Shown: piece after piece, positions 54,403 through 63,923 of the stretch
How the letters are laid out: each line of letters begins with the position of its first letter
How positions within the stretch are numbered: position 1 is the stretch's first letter
Position numbers and translations under genes: made by a program
NCBI GenBank assembly: GCA_029287595.1
Contig: JARFQU010000023.1
Location: 32,493-96,492, forward strand
DNA from: Halioglobus sp.
GTDB taxonomy: Bacteria; Pseudomonadota; Gammaproteobacteria; Pseudomonadales; Halieaceae
Reading direction: 5' to 3'
DNA: 64,000 nt
Notes under the pieces: model-generated
What the model was told of the DNA's origin: nothing
The model's database searches: none
Seen by the model: the letters and a program-made list of their open reading frames with translations, nothing else

Positions 54403-55328
54403 GTACTCTGGTAATTGCAGAACACGACAATAGCAGCCTCAAGGGCGCTACTCTTAATACCGTTGCCGCTGCGCAGGCCATGGGAGCGGACATTGATATC
54501 CTGGTCGCCGGTTCCAATTGTGGCGCCGTTGCTGAAGCTGCTGCCGCAGTAGCTGGCGTTGGCAAGATACTGGTCGCTGACAACGCAGCTTACGAGCACC
54601 AGTTGGCGGAAAACGTGAGCCTGCTGATCGCTGAAGTTGGCGCCGGGTATGACAACATCATCGCCCCGGCCACTGCCAACTGCAAAAACATCATGCCGCG
54701 GGTTGCCGCGCTGATGGACGTCGCGCAGATCTCTGAAATCACTTCTGTAGAGTCCGCTGATACGTTCCAGCGTCCTATCTATGCCGGCAATGTGATCGCT
54801 ACAGTGCAGAGCACGGATGCCAAGAAGGTTATCACCGTGCGCACCACAGCTTATGATGCGGTAGCTGCCGAAGGCGGCTCTGCGACTGTCGAAGCAGTTG
54901 ATGCAGTGCACGATGCCGGTATATCCGCCTTTGTCAGTGAAGAAGTCGCTGTTTCTGACCGGCCTGAACTCACCGCCGCGTCTGTGGTCATCTCCGGTGG
55001 CCGCGGCATGCAGAACGGCGAAAACTTCAAGTTGCTGGAGGGCATTGCCGACAAACTGGGTGCCGCCATCGGTGCTTCCCGTGCTGCAGTCGACGCGGGC
55101 TTTGTGCCCAACGACATGCAGGTCGGCCAGACCGGTAAGATCGTCGCCCCTGATCTGTATATTGCAGTGGGTATTTCCGGTGCGATCCAGCACCTGGCGG
55201 GCATGAAGGACTCCAAGGTGATCGTTGCGATCAACAAGGACGAGGACGCCCCGATCTTCCAGGTAGCGGACTATGGCTTGGTGGCCGATCTGTTTGACGC
55301 GCTGCCGGAGCTTGAGTCCAAGATCTAG
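54399..55328 (+). CDS. etfA: Electron transfer flavoprotein alpha subunit
   Basis: A 309-residue ETF alpha: N-terminal [22 protein letters not shown] and the FAD-binding C-terminal domain with [51 protein letters not shown] and [25 protein letters not shown]. It holds the FAD of the ETF heterodimer. Translationally coupled to etfB. An intrinsic terminator starts 44 bp past its stop, followed by the structured repeat pair. Confidence 0.96.
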   Translation: MSTLVIAEHDNSSLKGATLNTVAAAQAMGADIDILVAGSNCGAVAEAAAAVAGVGKILVADNAAYEHQLAENVSLLIAEVGAGYDNIIAPATANCKNIMPRVAALMDVAQISEITSVESADTFQRPIYAGNVIATVQSTDAKKVITVRTTAYDAVAAEGGSATVEAVDAVHDAGISAFVSEEVAVSDRPELTAASVVISGGRGMQNGENFKLLEGIADKLGAAIGASRAAVDAGFVPNDMQVGQTGKIVAPDLYIAVGISGAIQHLAGMKDSKVIVAINKDEDAPIFQVADYGLVADLFDALPELESKI

Positions 55329-55371
55329 GGTTCAGTTATTGCCGTGCTCTTGCATGGCTAGCCAATTGAAG

Positions 55372-55398
55372 AAACCGGCTTTTGTGGCCGGTTTTTTT
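55372..55398 (+). terminator. Rho-independent terminator after etfA
   Basis: AAACCGGC (55372-55379) pairs with GCCGGTTT (55387-55394), seven-base loop, followed by T residues to 55398. Confidence 0.88.
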
Positions 55399-55445
55399 AT
55401 GGGTCATTGGTTACTTGCTGGATAGCTGGTTAGCGATCTTTCGCG

Positions 55446-55714
55446 CCAGGCGGCCAGCTCAATCGCAGTATACCCCCGGCGTTCCGAACCCCAGTCACTT
55501 CGGTGGTATACCGCGATCGAGCTGGCCTTTTTCAGTATTACTCCTGTATCCACTACCTACTTCTATCGTCACGCGCCGAAGCCGTCGGCGGCGTGCCTGA
55601 ACATGCCGTCTTGTAAACGCGCCCCTGCGGGGTCCCCTCGGTCGGTCGCGAACCGGAAAAGCGCCGTTTCGCTCCACTCTCTCGGCGCGCACTTGCGACG
55701 GCACGTTCAGCCGC
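55446..55714 (+). repeat. Structured repeat element, copy A
   Basis: A 269-nt element, rightward, starting CCAGGCGG and ending CAGCCGC. Hairpin 1: 15-base arms at 55452-55466 and 55513-55527 (14 pairs), inner stem GTATACC/GGTATAC, apical CCGAA/TTCGG (55484-55488, 55499-55503), then TTTTTC. Hairpin 2: TGAACATGCCGT (55598-55609) pairs 11 of 12 with ACGGCACGTTCA (55698-55709). Between lie CCACTACCTA (55550) and a conserved 35-nt block at 55617-55651. Core blocks match copy B; arms do not. No known RNA family recognised. Confidence 0.75.
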
Positions 55715-55775
55715 ACCGTCGACTCCTATCCAGGAGGCTACAGAATCTCAGTTAGCTCGGTGTTGAGTTGGGAGA

Positions 55776-56045
55776 GCGGCTGCATTTCGCGTCGCAAATC
55801 AGCGCCGAGGGAGGGCGTGAGACAGTGCTTTATCTGGCTCGCAACCGACTGAGGGCACCCCGGAGGGGCGCGTAGATCAGAGGTGAAATGCAGGCACTCT
55901 CCCAACGACGTTGGAACAAAGCCCAGAGAATAGGTAGTGGCTGCTGTAGTCATTATGGAAAGAGGTCGGCCACATTGGTGTGTACACCCGAAGTGACTGG
56001 GGTTCGGAACGCAGGGGGTATACGGCAATGTGGCCGACCGCCTGG
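55776..56045 (-). repeat. Structured repeat element, copy B (inverted)
   Basis: A 270-nt leftward homologue of copy A, 61 bp away. Its 36-nt core (56023 to 55988) differs from copy A at one base. Hairpin 1 arms (55964-55977, 56026-56039) form a perfect 14-bp stem whose sequence differs from copy A at about half of positions. CCACTACCTA is at 55940-55931. The 35-nt block (55873-55839) matches copy A at 31 positions. Hairpin 2 pairs CTGCATTTCGC (55780-55790) with 55883-55893 (10 pairs plus one G-T). Every landmark keeps its offset from the core to within one base. Confidence 0.75.
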
Positions 56046-56082
56046 CCAAAAAACTCACGAAGAACGAGGAAAAACCGGGAAC

Positions 56083-57252
56083 CTAATCCCGCCGCAAGCG
56101 ATCCGAAATGGCGATAGGAGTAGGGTAGTTCAACACCACGATGTAGGAGGAGACCAGCAAGGTGATGATGGTAGTGGCCTGTATCAGCAGGGATGCCTGT
56201 TCCGATATCAGCGCGGAGCCTATGGCCACGTAGGCGATCAGCAGTGAGAATTCGCTGGCCTGGCCCAGACGAAAGCCCAGGTCCCAGGCCAGGGTGCGTT
56301 TCTCGCTGACGCCCTTGAGCAGGAAGCGATAGACTACCGGCTTCAGGCCCAACACCAGAGAGCCCAGCAGTAGAGCCGGAGCCCAGACCTGGCCCAGCAT
56401 TGCCAGATCGAAACGCGCACCCACCGAGAAGAAAAACAGGATCAGGAAAAAATCCCGCAGCGGCTTCAGGTTGACCGCAATGTACTGTGATATCGGGCTG
56501 GTGGCGATGGTAATGCCCGCAATGAAAGCGCCTATTTCCTCAGAGAGCCCCAGAGCACTGGCGGCTTCGGCCATGCCCAGGCACCAGCCCAGCGCCAGCA
56601 GGAAAATATACTCGTGGAAACGATCAAAACGTGCAATCAGCGGCAGCAGTACATAGCGCACGGTCAACAGGGCGGCGCCAGCCAGCAGCGGCAGGCTCAG
56701 CAACGATAGGGCCAGTGTGCTGCCCATGCTGCTACTGTCTTCCGAGGCTGCACTGAACAGGACCATTAACACGATGATCGCCAGTAGATCCTGGATAAGC
56801 AGCAGTCCGATCATGAGTTCGCCGATATGACGGTGATGCAACACCGTGGTGGGTAACAACTTGATGCCTATGATAGTGGAGGAGAACATCATGGCGGCAC
56901 CGATGACTAACGAATCCACAGTGCTGTAGCCAAACAGTTGCGCTACCAAGTATCCCATGGCCAAAAATAGCGCTGAGCTGAGCAGGGCGACCACGGTTGA
57001 ATTGCGCAGGGTGGACCACAGCGCCTGGGGCTGCATATCCAGGCCCAGCAGGAACAGCAGGAAGATGATGCCGACATGGCCGATGTCAGACAGCAATTGC
57101 AGGTCGGTGACCAGGGTCAGCCCATAGGGGCCTATACAGGCACCCAGTGCGATATAGGCGATGATCAGCGGTTGCCGGGTATAGAGTGCCAACGAGGCGA
57201 AAATCGCAGCCCCGGTGAAGATCAGGAAAAATGAAAAGGTGACGCTATCCAT
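56083..57252 (-). CDS. Cation:proton antiporter (CPA2 / Kef-like), membrane domain only
   Basis: A 389-residue protein with about 12 hydrophobic segments. TRQPLIIAYIALGACIGPYGL, FLLFLLGLDMQPQALW and the GLSEEIGAFIAGITIATSP block are characteristic of the CPA2 sodium/potassium-proton exchangers. Unlike full KefB/KefC it lacks the cytoplasmic RCK/TrkA-N domain. Ion specificity cannot be told. It is transcribed toward etfA and its stop lies 37 bp before the start of repeat copy B. Confidence 0.88.
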   Translation of the reverse strand: MDSVTFSFFLIFTGAAIFASLALYTRQPLIIAYIALGACIGPYGLTLVTDLQLLSDIGHVGIIFLLFLLGLDMQPQALWSTLRNSTVVALLSSALFLAMGYLVAQLFGYSTVDSLVIGAAMMFSSTIIGIKLLPTTVLHHRHIGELMIGLLLIQDLLAIIVLMVLFSAASEDSSSMGSTLALSLLSLPLLAGAALLTVRYVLLPLIARFDRFHEYIFLLALGWCLGMAEAASALGLSEEIGAFIAGITIATSPISQYIAVNLKPLRDFFLILFFFSVGARFDLAMLGQVWAPALLLGSLVLGLKPVVYRFLLKGVSEKRTLAWDLGFRLGQASEFSLLIAYVAIGSALISEQASLLIQATTIITLLVSSYIVVLNYPTPIAISDRLRRD

Positions 57253-57323
57253 CTAGGGCGTAATCCCTGCAAACCAGTCCCGAGTGTAAACAAGCCCGCC
57301 GCGGATAGGAATATGCCTGCCCC

Positions 57324-57791
57324 TCAGCTTCTGCGTCGAAATAGCGGCAGTGGCTGGTCCGGTGTGGCCTGGTAGCTTTCACTGAAATCATCCAGACTGG
57401 CCACGAAGGCTTCCAGCTGAGATTCGTCTGCCGGTTGAAAGGCGTTAAAGCCGCAGCGCCGCAGATATGTCACCTGGTCACGGATGAAATGACCCGCGGC
57501 GCGCAATTCACCTTGAAATCCGCGTTCGCGCAGTTCCCGGCCATAGGAAAAGCCTCGGCCATCCATGAACAAAGGAAAATTAATCACCACCAGCGGTATA
57601 TCCTGCAGGTGATCCAGCAGCGGGGCGGGAGCCTCTCCGGGCTCTAGTTGCACCCCCCGGCCGGACTTGTCCCGGAGTTGCAACCACTGCTCCAGGGTCA
57701 ACAACTGTGCGCTAGCGGGCGCGTTGCTCTCGGCGTCTGGCGCGAGCCAGTTGTCTTCAATAATAGCGCCGTCCTTAATTAGCCGGGGCAT
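57324..57791 (-). CDS. DUF934 protein, sulfite-reductase associated
   Basis: A 155-residue DUF934 (COG3749) protein: LLDHLQDIPLVVINFPLFMDGRGFSYGRELRERGFQGELRAAGHFIRDQVTYLRRCGFNAFQ is the conserved core. In proteobacteria it usually follows the assimilatory sulfite reductase gene, as here, and it is presumed to help that enzyme; the exact role is not known. I chose the ATG at 57791, with AAGGAG seven bases ahead, over the GTG at 57797. It overlaps the reductase by 17 bases. Confidence 0.85.
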   Translation of the reverse strand: MPRLIKDGAIIEDNWLAPDAESNAPASAQLLTLEQWLQLRDKSGRGVQLEPGEAPAPLLDHLQDIPLVVINFPLFMDGRGFSYGRELRERGFQGELRAAGHFIRDQVTYLRRCGFNAFQPADESQLEAFVASLDDFSESYQATPDQPLPLFRRRS

Positions 57792-59439
57792 AAACACGCT
57801 CCTTGAATGGGTCTATACCTACGCGCCGGTAGGTATCCAGGAAAGTTTCCTGTTCCTGGCGCAGGCCCAGGAAGGTGTCCAGTATCTTTTCGATGACATC
57901 GGGCATATCTTCCTGTTTGAAAGACGGGCCCAGAATCTTCGCGATGGAAGCCTCTTTGCTCTGTGAACCACCCAGGCAGACCTGGTAAAACTCCTGGCCC
58001 TTTTTATCAACGCCGAGTATACCGATGTGTCCGATATGGTGATGGCCACAGGCATTCATACAGCCACTGATATTCAGCTCCAGCGGACCCAGGTCGTAAA
58101 GATAATCCAGGTCGTCAAAGCGCGCCTGAATCGCTTCCGCCACCGGTAACGACTTGGCGTTGGCCAGTGAGCAGTAATCACCGCCAGGACAACAGATCAT
58201 ATCGGTCAGATAGCCTATATTAGCTGTGGCCAGGCCGGCACCCTGCAGCTGTTGCCACAGCGAATACAACTGCGCCGTTTCGACGTCTGCCAGCACCAGG
58301 TTCTGTTGATGCGTGCTGCGAATTTCCCCGAAGGTGTACTGGTCAGCCAGGTCCGCCATCAAGTCCAGTTGCGCGTCGGTGATGTCGCCCGGCGCGTAGC
58401 CGGTGGCTTTCAGCGATATGGTAACGGCACGATAACCGGCCACACGATGCTCCCGGGTGTTACGCTTCACCCAGTTGCCAAAGATCGGCTCCGCGTCACA
58501 CTGTGACTGCAACTGCGAGTTCTGTTCTTCGGCATCCAGCTCACGGTAGTCCGGGGCGACAAAGAAACCACAGGCGCGACTGATTTCTTCCTCGGTCAGT
58601 GTTGTGGGACCTTCCTTCAAGTGCACCCATTCCTGCTCCACGGCCTCGCGAAAAGCATCGGTACCCATTGCTTTCACCAGGATCTTGATCCTTGCCTTGT
58701 ACTTGTTGTCCCGCCGACCGTGCTGATTGTAGACACGTAAAATCGCCTCCAAGTACGTCAGCAGGTGCTTTTTCTCCAGCCACTCGCAGATCGCCTGGCC
58801 GATAACCGGTGTGCGCCCCAGGCCGCCGCCGACCAGTACCTTAAAGCCGACTTCCCCGGCACCATTGGCGACCAGCTCCAGGCCAATATCATGGGCGTGG
58901 ATAGCGGCGCGGTCCTCTGCGCTGCCGCATACCGCGATCTTGAACTTGCGCGGCAGGAAAGCAAACTCCGGGTGCAGAGTGGACCACTGGCGGATGATTT
59001 CGCAGTAGGGACGTGGATCTTCCAGTTCATCGGCGGCCACGCCGGCAAACTGGTCGGTGGTGGTATTGCGTATGCAGTTGCCGCTGGTCTGGATCGCGTG
59101 CATCTGCACTGTGGCTAATTCGGCGAGCAGGTCTGGTACTTCGGCCAGCTCGGGCCAGTTCAGCTGGATGTTCTGCCGGGTACTGATATGGGCATAGCCC
59201 TTGTCGTAATCCCGGGTGATCTGGGCGATCTTGCGCAGTTGGGTGCTATTGAGTAATCCGTAAGGCACGGCAATGCGCAGCATTGGGGCCAGGCGCTGTA
59301 CATAAAGGCCATTTTGCAGGCGCAATGGCAGAAACTCTGCGTCGGTCAATTTTCCGGCCAGAAAACGCTCGGTCTGGTCGCGGTACTGGGCGACGCGCTC
59401 GTCAACAATTTTCTGGTCGTACTCGTCGTAAACGTACAT
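57775..59439 (-). CDS. Ferredoxin/NADPH-type nitrite/sulfite reductase hemoprotein
   Basis: A 554-residue siroheme protein. N-terminal RLQNGLYVQRLAPMLRIAVPYGLLNSTQLRKIA and the TRQNIQLNWPEL siroheme-binding region, then a repeat half. The cluster ligands lie in MICCPGGDYCSLA near residue 415 and SGCMNACGHHHIGHIG near 456, binding siroheme-4Fe4S. With DUF934 and no nitrate genes nearby, it is most likely the assimilatory sulfite reductase beta subunit (cysI-like). It reduces sulfite to sulfide. Preceded by about 200 bp shared with a small divergent gene. Confidence 0.88.
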   Translation of the reverse strand: MYVYDEYDQKIVDERVAQYRDQTERFLAGKLTDAEFLPLRLQNGLYVQRLAPMLRIAVPYGLLNSTQLRKIAQITRDYDKGYAHISTRQNIQLNWPELAEVPDLLAELATVQMHAIQTSGNCIRNTTTDQFAGVAADELEDPRPYCEIIRQWSTLHPEFAFLPRKFKIAVCGSAEDRAAIHAHDIGLELVANGAGEVGFKVLVGGGLGRTPVIGQAICEWLEKKHLLTYLEAILRVYNQHGRRDNKYKARIKILVKAMGTDAFREAVEQEWVHLKEGPTTLTEEEISRACGFFVAPDYRELDAEEQNSQLQSQCDAEPIFGNWVKRNTREHRVAGYRAVTISLKATGYAPGDITDAQLDLMADLADQYTFGEIRSTHQQNLVLADVETAQLYSLWQQLQGAGLATANIGYLTDMICCPGGDYCSLANAKSLPVAEAIQARFDDLDYLYDLGPLELNISGCMNACGHHHIGHIGILGVDKKGQEFYQVCLGGSQSKEASIAKILGPSFKQEDMPDVIEKILDTFLGLRQEQETFLDTYRRVGIDPFKERVYAPAN

Positions 59440-59598
59440 CTGGAATACCTGTTAAACCGTTGTTAGGGGTGAGGGGGTTCTGGCCAGGACGCGCTACCTT
59501 ACCAGAAAAGCATTGTGAACAAATAGTCATAATATTCATAAGGTTAGAACCACTATTGGGCATAACTTCGGCGCTGTTTCTCAGGTCGTGCTGCGCTC

Positions 59599-59626
59599 TT
59601 GGGATTAGCGCGAATGCTGCTATAAT
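59599..59626 (+). promoter_or_regulatory. Promoter of the small membrane protein gene
   Basis: TTGGGA (59599-59604), 16-bp spacer, perfect TATAAT (59621-59626). The -10 is framed by GCTGC and GCAGC, making a small inverted repeat. The start codon lies about 37 bp downstream. Confidence 0.6.
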
Positions 59627-59662
59627 GCAGCGCTTAAGCGATCTACCCCAATGGAGTGAAAC

Positions 59663-59785
59663 ATGTCTGAAGAACTGAACCAGGAACGCAGTGCCGATGG
59701 TGTGGCGGATTCCATCGCGGCCACTGCGGTCATTAGCGTTATCGTGCTGGCCATGTATCTCTGGTTGTCCGGTATGCCTTCCTGA
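59663..59785 (+). CDS. Small single-pass membrane protein (40 aa)
   Basis: ATG at 59663 with GGAG at 59653-59656 and a good promoter. The product (MSEELNQERSADGVADSIA, then a hydrophobic helix with VISVIVLAMYLWL) has a soluble acidic head and one transmembrane segment. No family recognised. Its own promoter, ribosome site and position divergent from the sulfite reductase gene make it credible. A leftward DUF2970 gene ends 27 bp downstream. Confidence 0.6.
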   Translation: MSEELNQERSADGVADSIAATAVISVIVLAMYLWLSGMPS

Positions 59786-59811
59786 ACGCAACCGCCGGGA
59801 AGTTTCCACGG

Positions 59812-60057
59812 TCATTTCCCGGCGCTTTTCAGTACCAGTTGTACCACGGTAAAGACCGTGCCCATAAATAGCAGTGTGAACACGATACCTGCAACGATAA
59901 AAACACCTGCGCGTCCCTGCTTGAAATCACGCTCCCTGTTCTTGCTGCTCTGAACTCCCAGTCCCGCGGCGAGTACGCTGCTCATCACATGCAGGGGGTT
60001 CAATGATTGTCGTTTTTCACCTTCTTCCAGGGCTCTATCCTGTTCCTTGTCGCTCAT
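59812..60057 (-). CDS. DUF2970 small membrane protein
   Basis: An 81-residue protein: HVMSSVLAAGLGVQSSKNRERDFKQG is the DUF2970 signature, followed by one C-terminal membrane helix (FIVAGIVFTLLFMGTVFTVV). Function unknown for the family. It is 12 bp downstream of metH on the same strand and probably shares its message. Confidence 0.8.
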   Translation of the reverse strand: MSDKEQDRALEEGEKRQSLNPLHVMSSVLAAGLGVQSSKNRERDFKQGRAGVFIVAGIVFTLLFMGTVFTVVQLVLKSAGK

Positions 60058-60069
60058 GATCGTGGCCCT

Positions 60070-63000
60070 TTAATAATCCAGGTTGGGACGCAACCAGCGT
60101 TCCATGACGGCAATCGATTCGCCCTTGCGCTCAGCGATACTCTCCAGCTGGTCGCGTCCAATCTTGCCCACGGCAAAATAACTCGACTCCGGATGAGAGT
60201 AATAAAACCCGCTGACCGAAGAAGCGGGATGCATGGCATAGCTCTCAGACAGTTCCACACCGCAGGTGTTGCTCGCATCCAACAACTCAAACAGGGTGGC
60301 CTTCTCGGTGTGATCGGGGCAGGCGGGGTAGCCGGGTGCCGGACGAATACCGCGATAGCGCTCCCGAATCAGCTCCTGGTTGCTCAGTTGTTCGTCCGCA
60401 TCGTAGCCCCATAATTCAACACGTACCAAGCGGTGCAGTTGCTCGGCAAATGATTCGGCCAGGCGATCCGCCAGGGCTTTGAGCATAATGCTGTTGTAAT
60501 CGTCGTGGTCCGCCTCAAATTGTGCGGCGCGCTCGTCAACACCGTGGCCGGTGGTGACACAGAATGCCCCCAGGTAATCCCGCACGCCGCTGTCCTGCGG
60601 TGCAATAAAATCTGCCAGGCTGAGATTAGGTTTGCCATTGGGCTTGTCACCCTGCTGCCGCAGGTGGTGCAGGGTCGCCAATGGCTGCTCCCGAGCCTCG
60701 TCCTGATAAACCACGACGTCATCCGTGCCCACCCGCGCCGCCGGCCAGAAACCGACTGTCGCGTTGGCGGTAAGCCACTTTTCCTCGACGATACGCTGTA
60801 GCATGGTCTGCGCATCCCTGAACAATTCGCTGGCCTGAACCCCGACCACCTCGTCCTCGAGAATCTGCGGAAACTTGCCCGCGAGTTCCCAGGTGATGAA
60901 AAAGGGCGTCCAGTCGATGGTGTCTACCAGCTGTTGCAGTGGATAGTCTTCGAATACCCGCGTGCCGATAAAGCTGGGCACCGGTGGGGTATAGGCTTGC
61001 CAGTCCAACTGCAGTGCACGTGCCGCGGCCTGCTGATAGCGCAATCGTTTCTGCTTCGGCTTGCGGTTGGCGACCCGCTCACGCACTTCCTGGTATTCCC
61101 GGGCACGGTCCGCGACAAAGCTGTCGCGGTCATCGCCCACCAGCTGCGTGGCTACCGCGACGCTGCGCGAAGCATCTGGCACATAAACAATGACATTGCG
61201 ATCGTAGTGCGGATCGATTTTCACCGCGGTATGAGCCTTGGACGTGGTGGCGCCGCCTATCAACAGCGGTACGCTGAATTCCTGACGCTGCATCTCGCTC
61301 GCTACATGGACCATTTCATCCAGCGAGGGTGTGATCAGCCCGCTGAGTCCAATAATGTCGACCTTCTCTTCACGCGCGACGCGCAGGATATCTTCGCAGG
61401 GCACCATCACTCCCATGTCGATAACCTCGAAGTTATTACACTGCAGCACCACGCCTACGATATTTTTACCGATATCGTGCACATCACCCTTGACCGTGGC
61501 CATCAGTATCTTGCCGTTGCTCTGGCTGGCCCCATCTTTTTCTTCCTCGATGAACGGTTGCAGGTAACCCACTGCCTGTTTCATGACGCGGGCGCTCTTG
61601 ACGACCTGCGGCAGGAACATTTTGCCTTCACCGAACAGGTCGCCGACCACGTTCATACCGTCCATCAGCGGTCCTTCGATCACCTGTATGGGCCGATCAA
61701 ACTGGTGTCGAGCCTCTTCGGCATCTTCCACGATCCATTTGTTTATACCTTTCACCAGAGCGTGCTCGAGGCGCTTTGCCACCGGCTGCTCGCGCCAGGT
61801 GAGATCTTCTTTGCGCGCCTCTGCGCCACCGGTTTCGCGATAGCGCTCGGCTATATCCAACAGGCGCTCGGTGCCGTCGTCACGGCGGTTAAGCACCACG
61901 TCTTCCACACCTTCTCGCAGGTCTGCGGGTAGGTCGTCGTAGACTGCCAGCTGGCCGGCGTTGACGATGCCCATGTCCATGCCGGCGCGTATGGCGTGAT
62001 ACAGGAACACCGAGTGAATTGCCTCGCGTACCGCGTTATTGCCGCGAAAGGAAAAGGACACATTGGAAACCCCGCCTGAAACCAGGGCGCCGGGCAACTC
62101 GGCTTTGATGTAGCGAGTGGCCTCGATAAAGTCTACCGCGTAGTTGTTGTGCTCTTCGATACCGGTGGCCACAGCGAAGATATTCGGGTCAAAAATAATA
62201 TCACCCGGGTTGAAACCGACTTCAGTGACCAGCAGCTCATAGGAGCGCTTGCAGATGTCCTTGCGTCGCTGCAGGGTATCCGCCTGGCCCTGCTCGTCGA
62301 ACGCCATTACCACAACCGCCGCACCGTAGCGCTGGCACAGGCGGGCCTGATCCAGGAATTCCTGCTCCCCGGATTTCATACTGATGGAATTGACCACGGC
62401 CTTGCCCTGAATACACTTCAGCCCGGCCTCGATAACTTCCCACTTGGAAGAGTCCACCATGATGGGCACCCGGGAAATATCCGGCTCCGAGGCAATTAAG
62501 CGCAGGAATGTGGTCATTGCCTCCACCGCGTCCAGCATACCCTCGTCCATGTTGATATCGATGATCTGGGCGCCGTCTTCCACCTGCGTCCTGGCCACGC
62601 TCAGGGCGGTTTCATAATCGCCTTCCAGGATCAGGCGCTTGAACGCTGCCGAACCCGTCACATTGCAGCGTTCGCCAACATTAACAAACAGACTGTCCTG
62701 AGTAATATTGAAGGGCTCCAGGCCGCTCAGGCGGCAGGCCATGGGATGCTGTGGCAGTGGGCGGGGTGCAACCTTTTCTACCGCGGCGGCAATCGCCCTG
62801 ATATGCGCCGGCGTGGTGCCGCAACAGCCACCGGCCAGGTTCAGGAACCCCCGCTGGGCAAAGCCCTGGAAATCCTCGAACATGATATCGGGAGTTTCAT
62901 CGAACTCGCCGAAGGCGTTTGGCAGCCCGGCGTTGAGGTGGGCGCTGAAATAGCAGTCCGCCACATTGGACAGTTCCTCGATGAAGGGCCGTATTTCCTT

Positions 63001-63762
63001 GAAGCGGCGGCCACAGTTACTGCCCACGATTAACGGACGTGCATGGGCTACCGAATTCCAGAACGCCTCGGGGTTCTGTCCGGAGAGCACCCGACCACTG
63101 ATATCCGGGAAAGTCACCGATATCATGATGGGTACATCGCTGCCCAATTCGTCCAGGACTTCCCTGGCGGCAAAAATCGCGGCTTTGGCGTTGAGCGTGT
63201 CGAAGATGGTTTCTATCAGCAGCAGATCCACGCCGCCAGCCAGCAGGCCCCGGGTGGCTTGGGCGTAGTCAGTGCGCAACTGGTCAAAATCCACACTGCG
63301 CGCGCCAGGATCGTTGACATCCGGCGAGATGGACGCCGTTTTCGGGGTAGGGCCCAAGACACCTGCGACGTAACGCGGCTTGTCCGGCGTTTCAGCGGTA
63401 ACCTCGTCGGCAACTTTCCTGGCCAGACGCGCCGCGGCCTCATTGAGTTCGGCAGCCAACTCCCCCAGTGCATAATCGTCCTGGGCGATAGCGGTACTGT
63501 TAAACGTGTTGGTCTCGATAATGTCCGCGCCAGCCTCCAGGAAGAGGCGGTGTATCCCGGTGATAACATCGGGTCGGGTGAGGGTCAGCAGGTCATTGTT
63601 ACCCTTCAGATCCGAGCCATGCCCAGCAAAGCGCTCACCGCGATAATCGGCTTCCTCAAGGCCCTCCGCCTGGATCATGGTGCCCATTGCCCCGTCCAGC
63701 ACCAGTATGCGCTGTTGCAGGGCTTGCTCCAGGCGTAGCGCTGCGGAAGTGTGAGCTGCCAT
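60070..63762 (-). CDS. metH: Cobalamin-dependent methionine synthase
   Basis: A 1230-residue four-module MetH. Homocysteine domain with zinc ligands in SNCGRRF and GGCCGTTP (residues 1-330); folate (pterin-binding) domain with [11 protein letters not shown] and INMDEGMLD (about 350-610); cobalamin domain with the lower-axial histidine in [12 protein letters not shown] (about 755); and the AdoMet reactivation domain ending in [15 protein letters not shown] (about 900-1225). It methylates homocysteine with methyl-tetrahydrofolate. Start at the ATG 63762; the frame extends upstream to 63879 through the promoter. No riboswitch was recognised upstream. Confidence 0.96.
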   Translation of the reverse strand: MAAHTSAALRLEQALQQRILVLDGAMGTMIQAEGLEEADYRGERFAGHGSDLKGNNDLLTLTRPDVITGIHRLFLEAGADIIETNTFNSTAIAQDDYALGELAAELNEAAARLARKVADEVTAETPDKPRYVAGVLGPTPKTASISPDVNDPGARSVDFDQLRTDYAQATRGLLAGGVDLLLIETIFDTLNAKAAIFAAREVLDELGSDVPIMISVTFPDISGRVLSGQNPEAFWNSVAHARPLIVGSNCGRRFKEIRPFIEELSNVADCYFSAHLNAGLPNAFGEFDETPDIMFEDFQGFAQRGFLNLAGGCCGTTPAHIRAIAAAVEKVAPRPLPQHPMACRLSGLEPFNITQDSLFVNVGERCNVTGSAAFKRLILEGDYETALSVARTQVEDGAQIIDINMDEGMLDAVEAMTTFLRLIASEPDISRVPIMVDSSKWEVIEAGLKCIQGKAVVNSISMKSGEQEFLDQARLCQRYGAAVVVMAFDEQGQADTLQRRKDICKRSYELLVTEVGFNPGDIIFDPNIFAVATGIEEHNNYAVDFIEATRYIKAELPGALVSGGVSNVSFSFRGNNAVREAIHSVFLYHAIRAGMDMGIVNAGQLAVYDDLPADLREGVEDVVLNRRDDGTERLLDIAERYRETGGAEARKEDLTWREQPVAKRLEHALVKGINKWIVEDAEEARHQFDRPIQVIEGPLMDGMNVVGDLFGEGKMFLPQVVKSARVMKQAVGYLQPFIEEEKDGASQSNGKILMATVKGDVHDIGKNIVGVVLQCNNFEVIDMGVMVPCEDILRVAREEKVDIIGLSGLITPSLDEMVHVASEMQRQEFSVPLLIGGATTSKAHTAVKIDPHYDRNVIVYVPDASRSVAVATQLVGDDRDSFVADRAREYQEVRERVANRKPKQKRLRYQQAAARALQLDWQAYTPPVPSFIGTRVFEDYPLQQLVDTIDWTPFFITWELAGKFPQILEDEVVGVQASELFRDAQTMLQRIVEEKWLTANATVGFWPAARVGTDDVVVYQDEAREQPLATLHHLRQQGDKPNGKPNLSLADFIAPQDSGVRDYLGAFCVTTGHGVDERAAQFEADHDDYNSIMLKALADRLAESFAEQLHRLVRVELWGYDADEQLSNQELIRERYRGIRPAPGYPACPDHTEKATLFELLDASNTCGVELSESYAMHPASSVSGFYYSHPESSYFAVGKIGRDQLESIAERKGESIAVMERWLRPNLDY

Positions 63763-63812
63763 AATTTGTATTGTCCTTCGATTGGGGGTCAGGGCCCGGC
63801 GATAAAAAGCGC

Positions 63813-63894
63813 GGTATTCTAGCAGATTACCCGTATGAATGGCGTTAATCGACTCACCGTGTCGCACATTTGTGTACAAGTTTGCTAGAATACC
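63813..63894. promoter_or_regulatory. 11-bp inverted repeat spanning divergent metH/nfuA promoters
   Basis: GGTATTCTAGC (63813-63823) and GCTAGAATACC (63884-63894) are perfect inverted copies with 60 bp between. Each contains an outward-facing extended -10 (TGCTAGAAT for both metH and nfuA). Confidence 0.6.
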
Positions 63895-63923
63895 CGACTA
63901 ATTTACTCGGAATGGAAAGTCAG

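Noticed and set aside
55446..56045. Integron attC sites or a mini-transposon
   Set aside because: No GTTRRRY/RYYYAAC simple sites, no integrase or transposase, no flanking target duplication seen; conserved internal register fits a structured element better.
60934..61932. 332-codon rightward ORF opposite metH
   Set aside because: Shadow of the MetH reading frame in GC-rich DNA; composition (many His/Gln) is typical of antisense frames.
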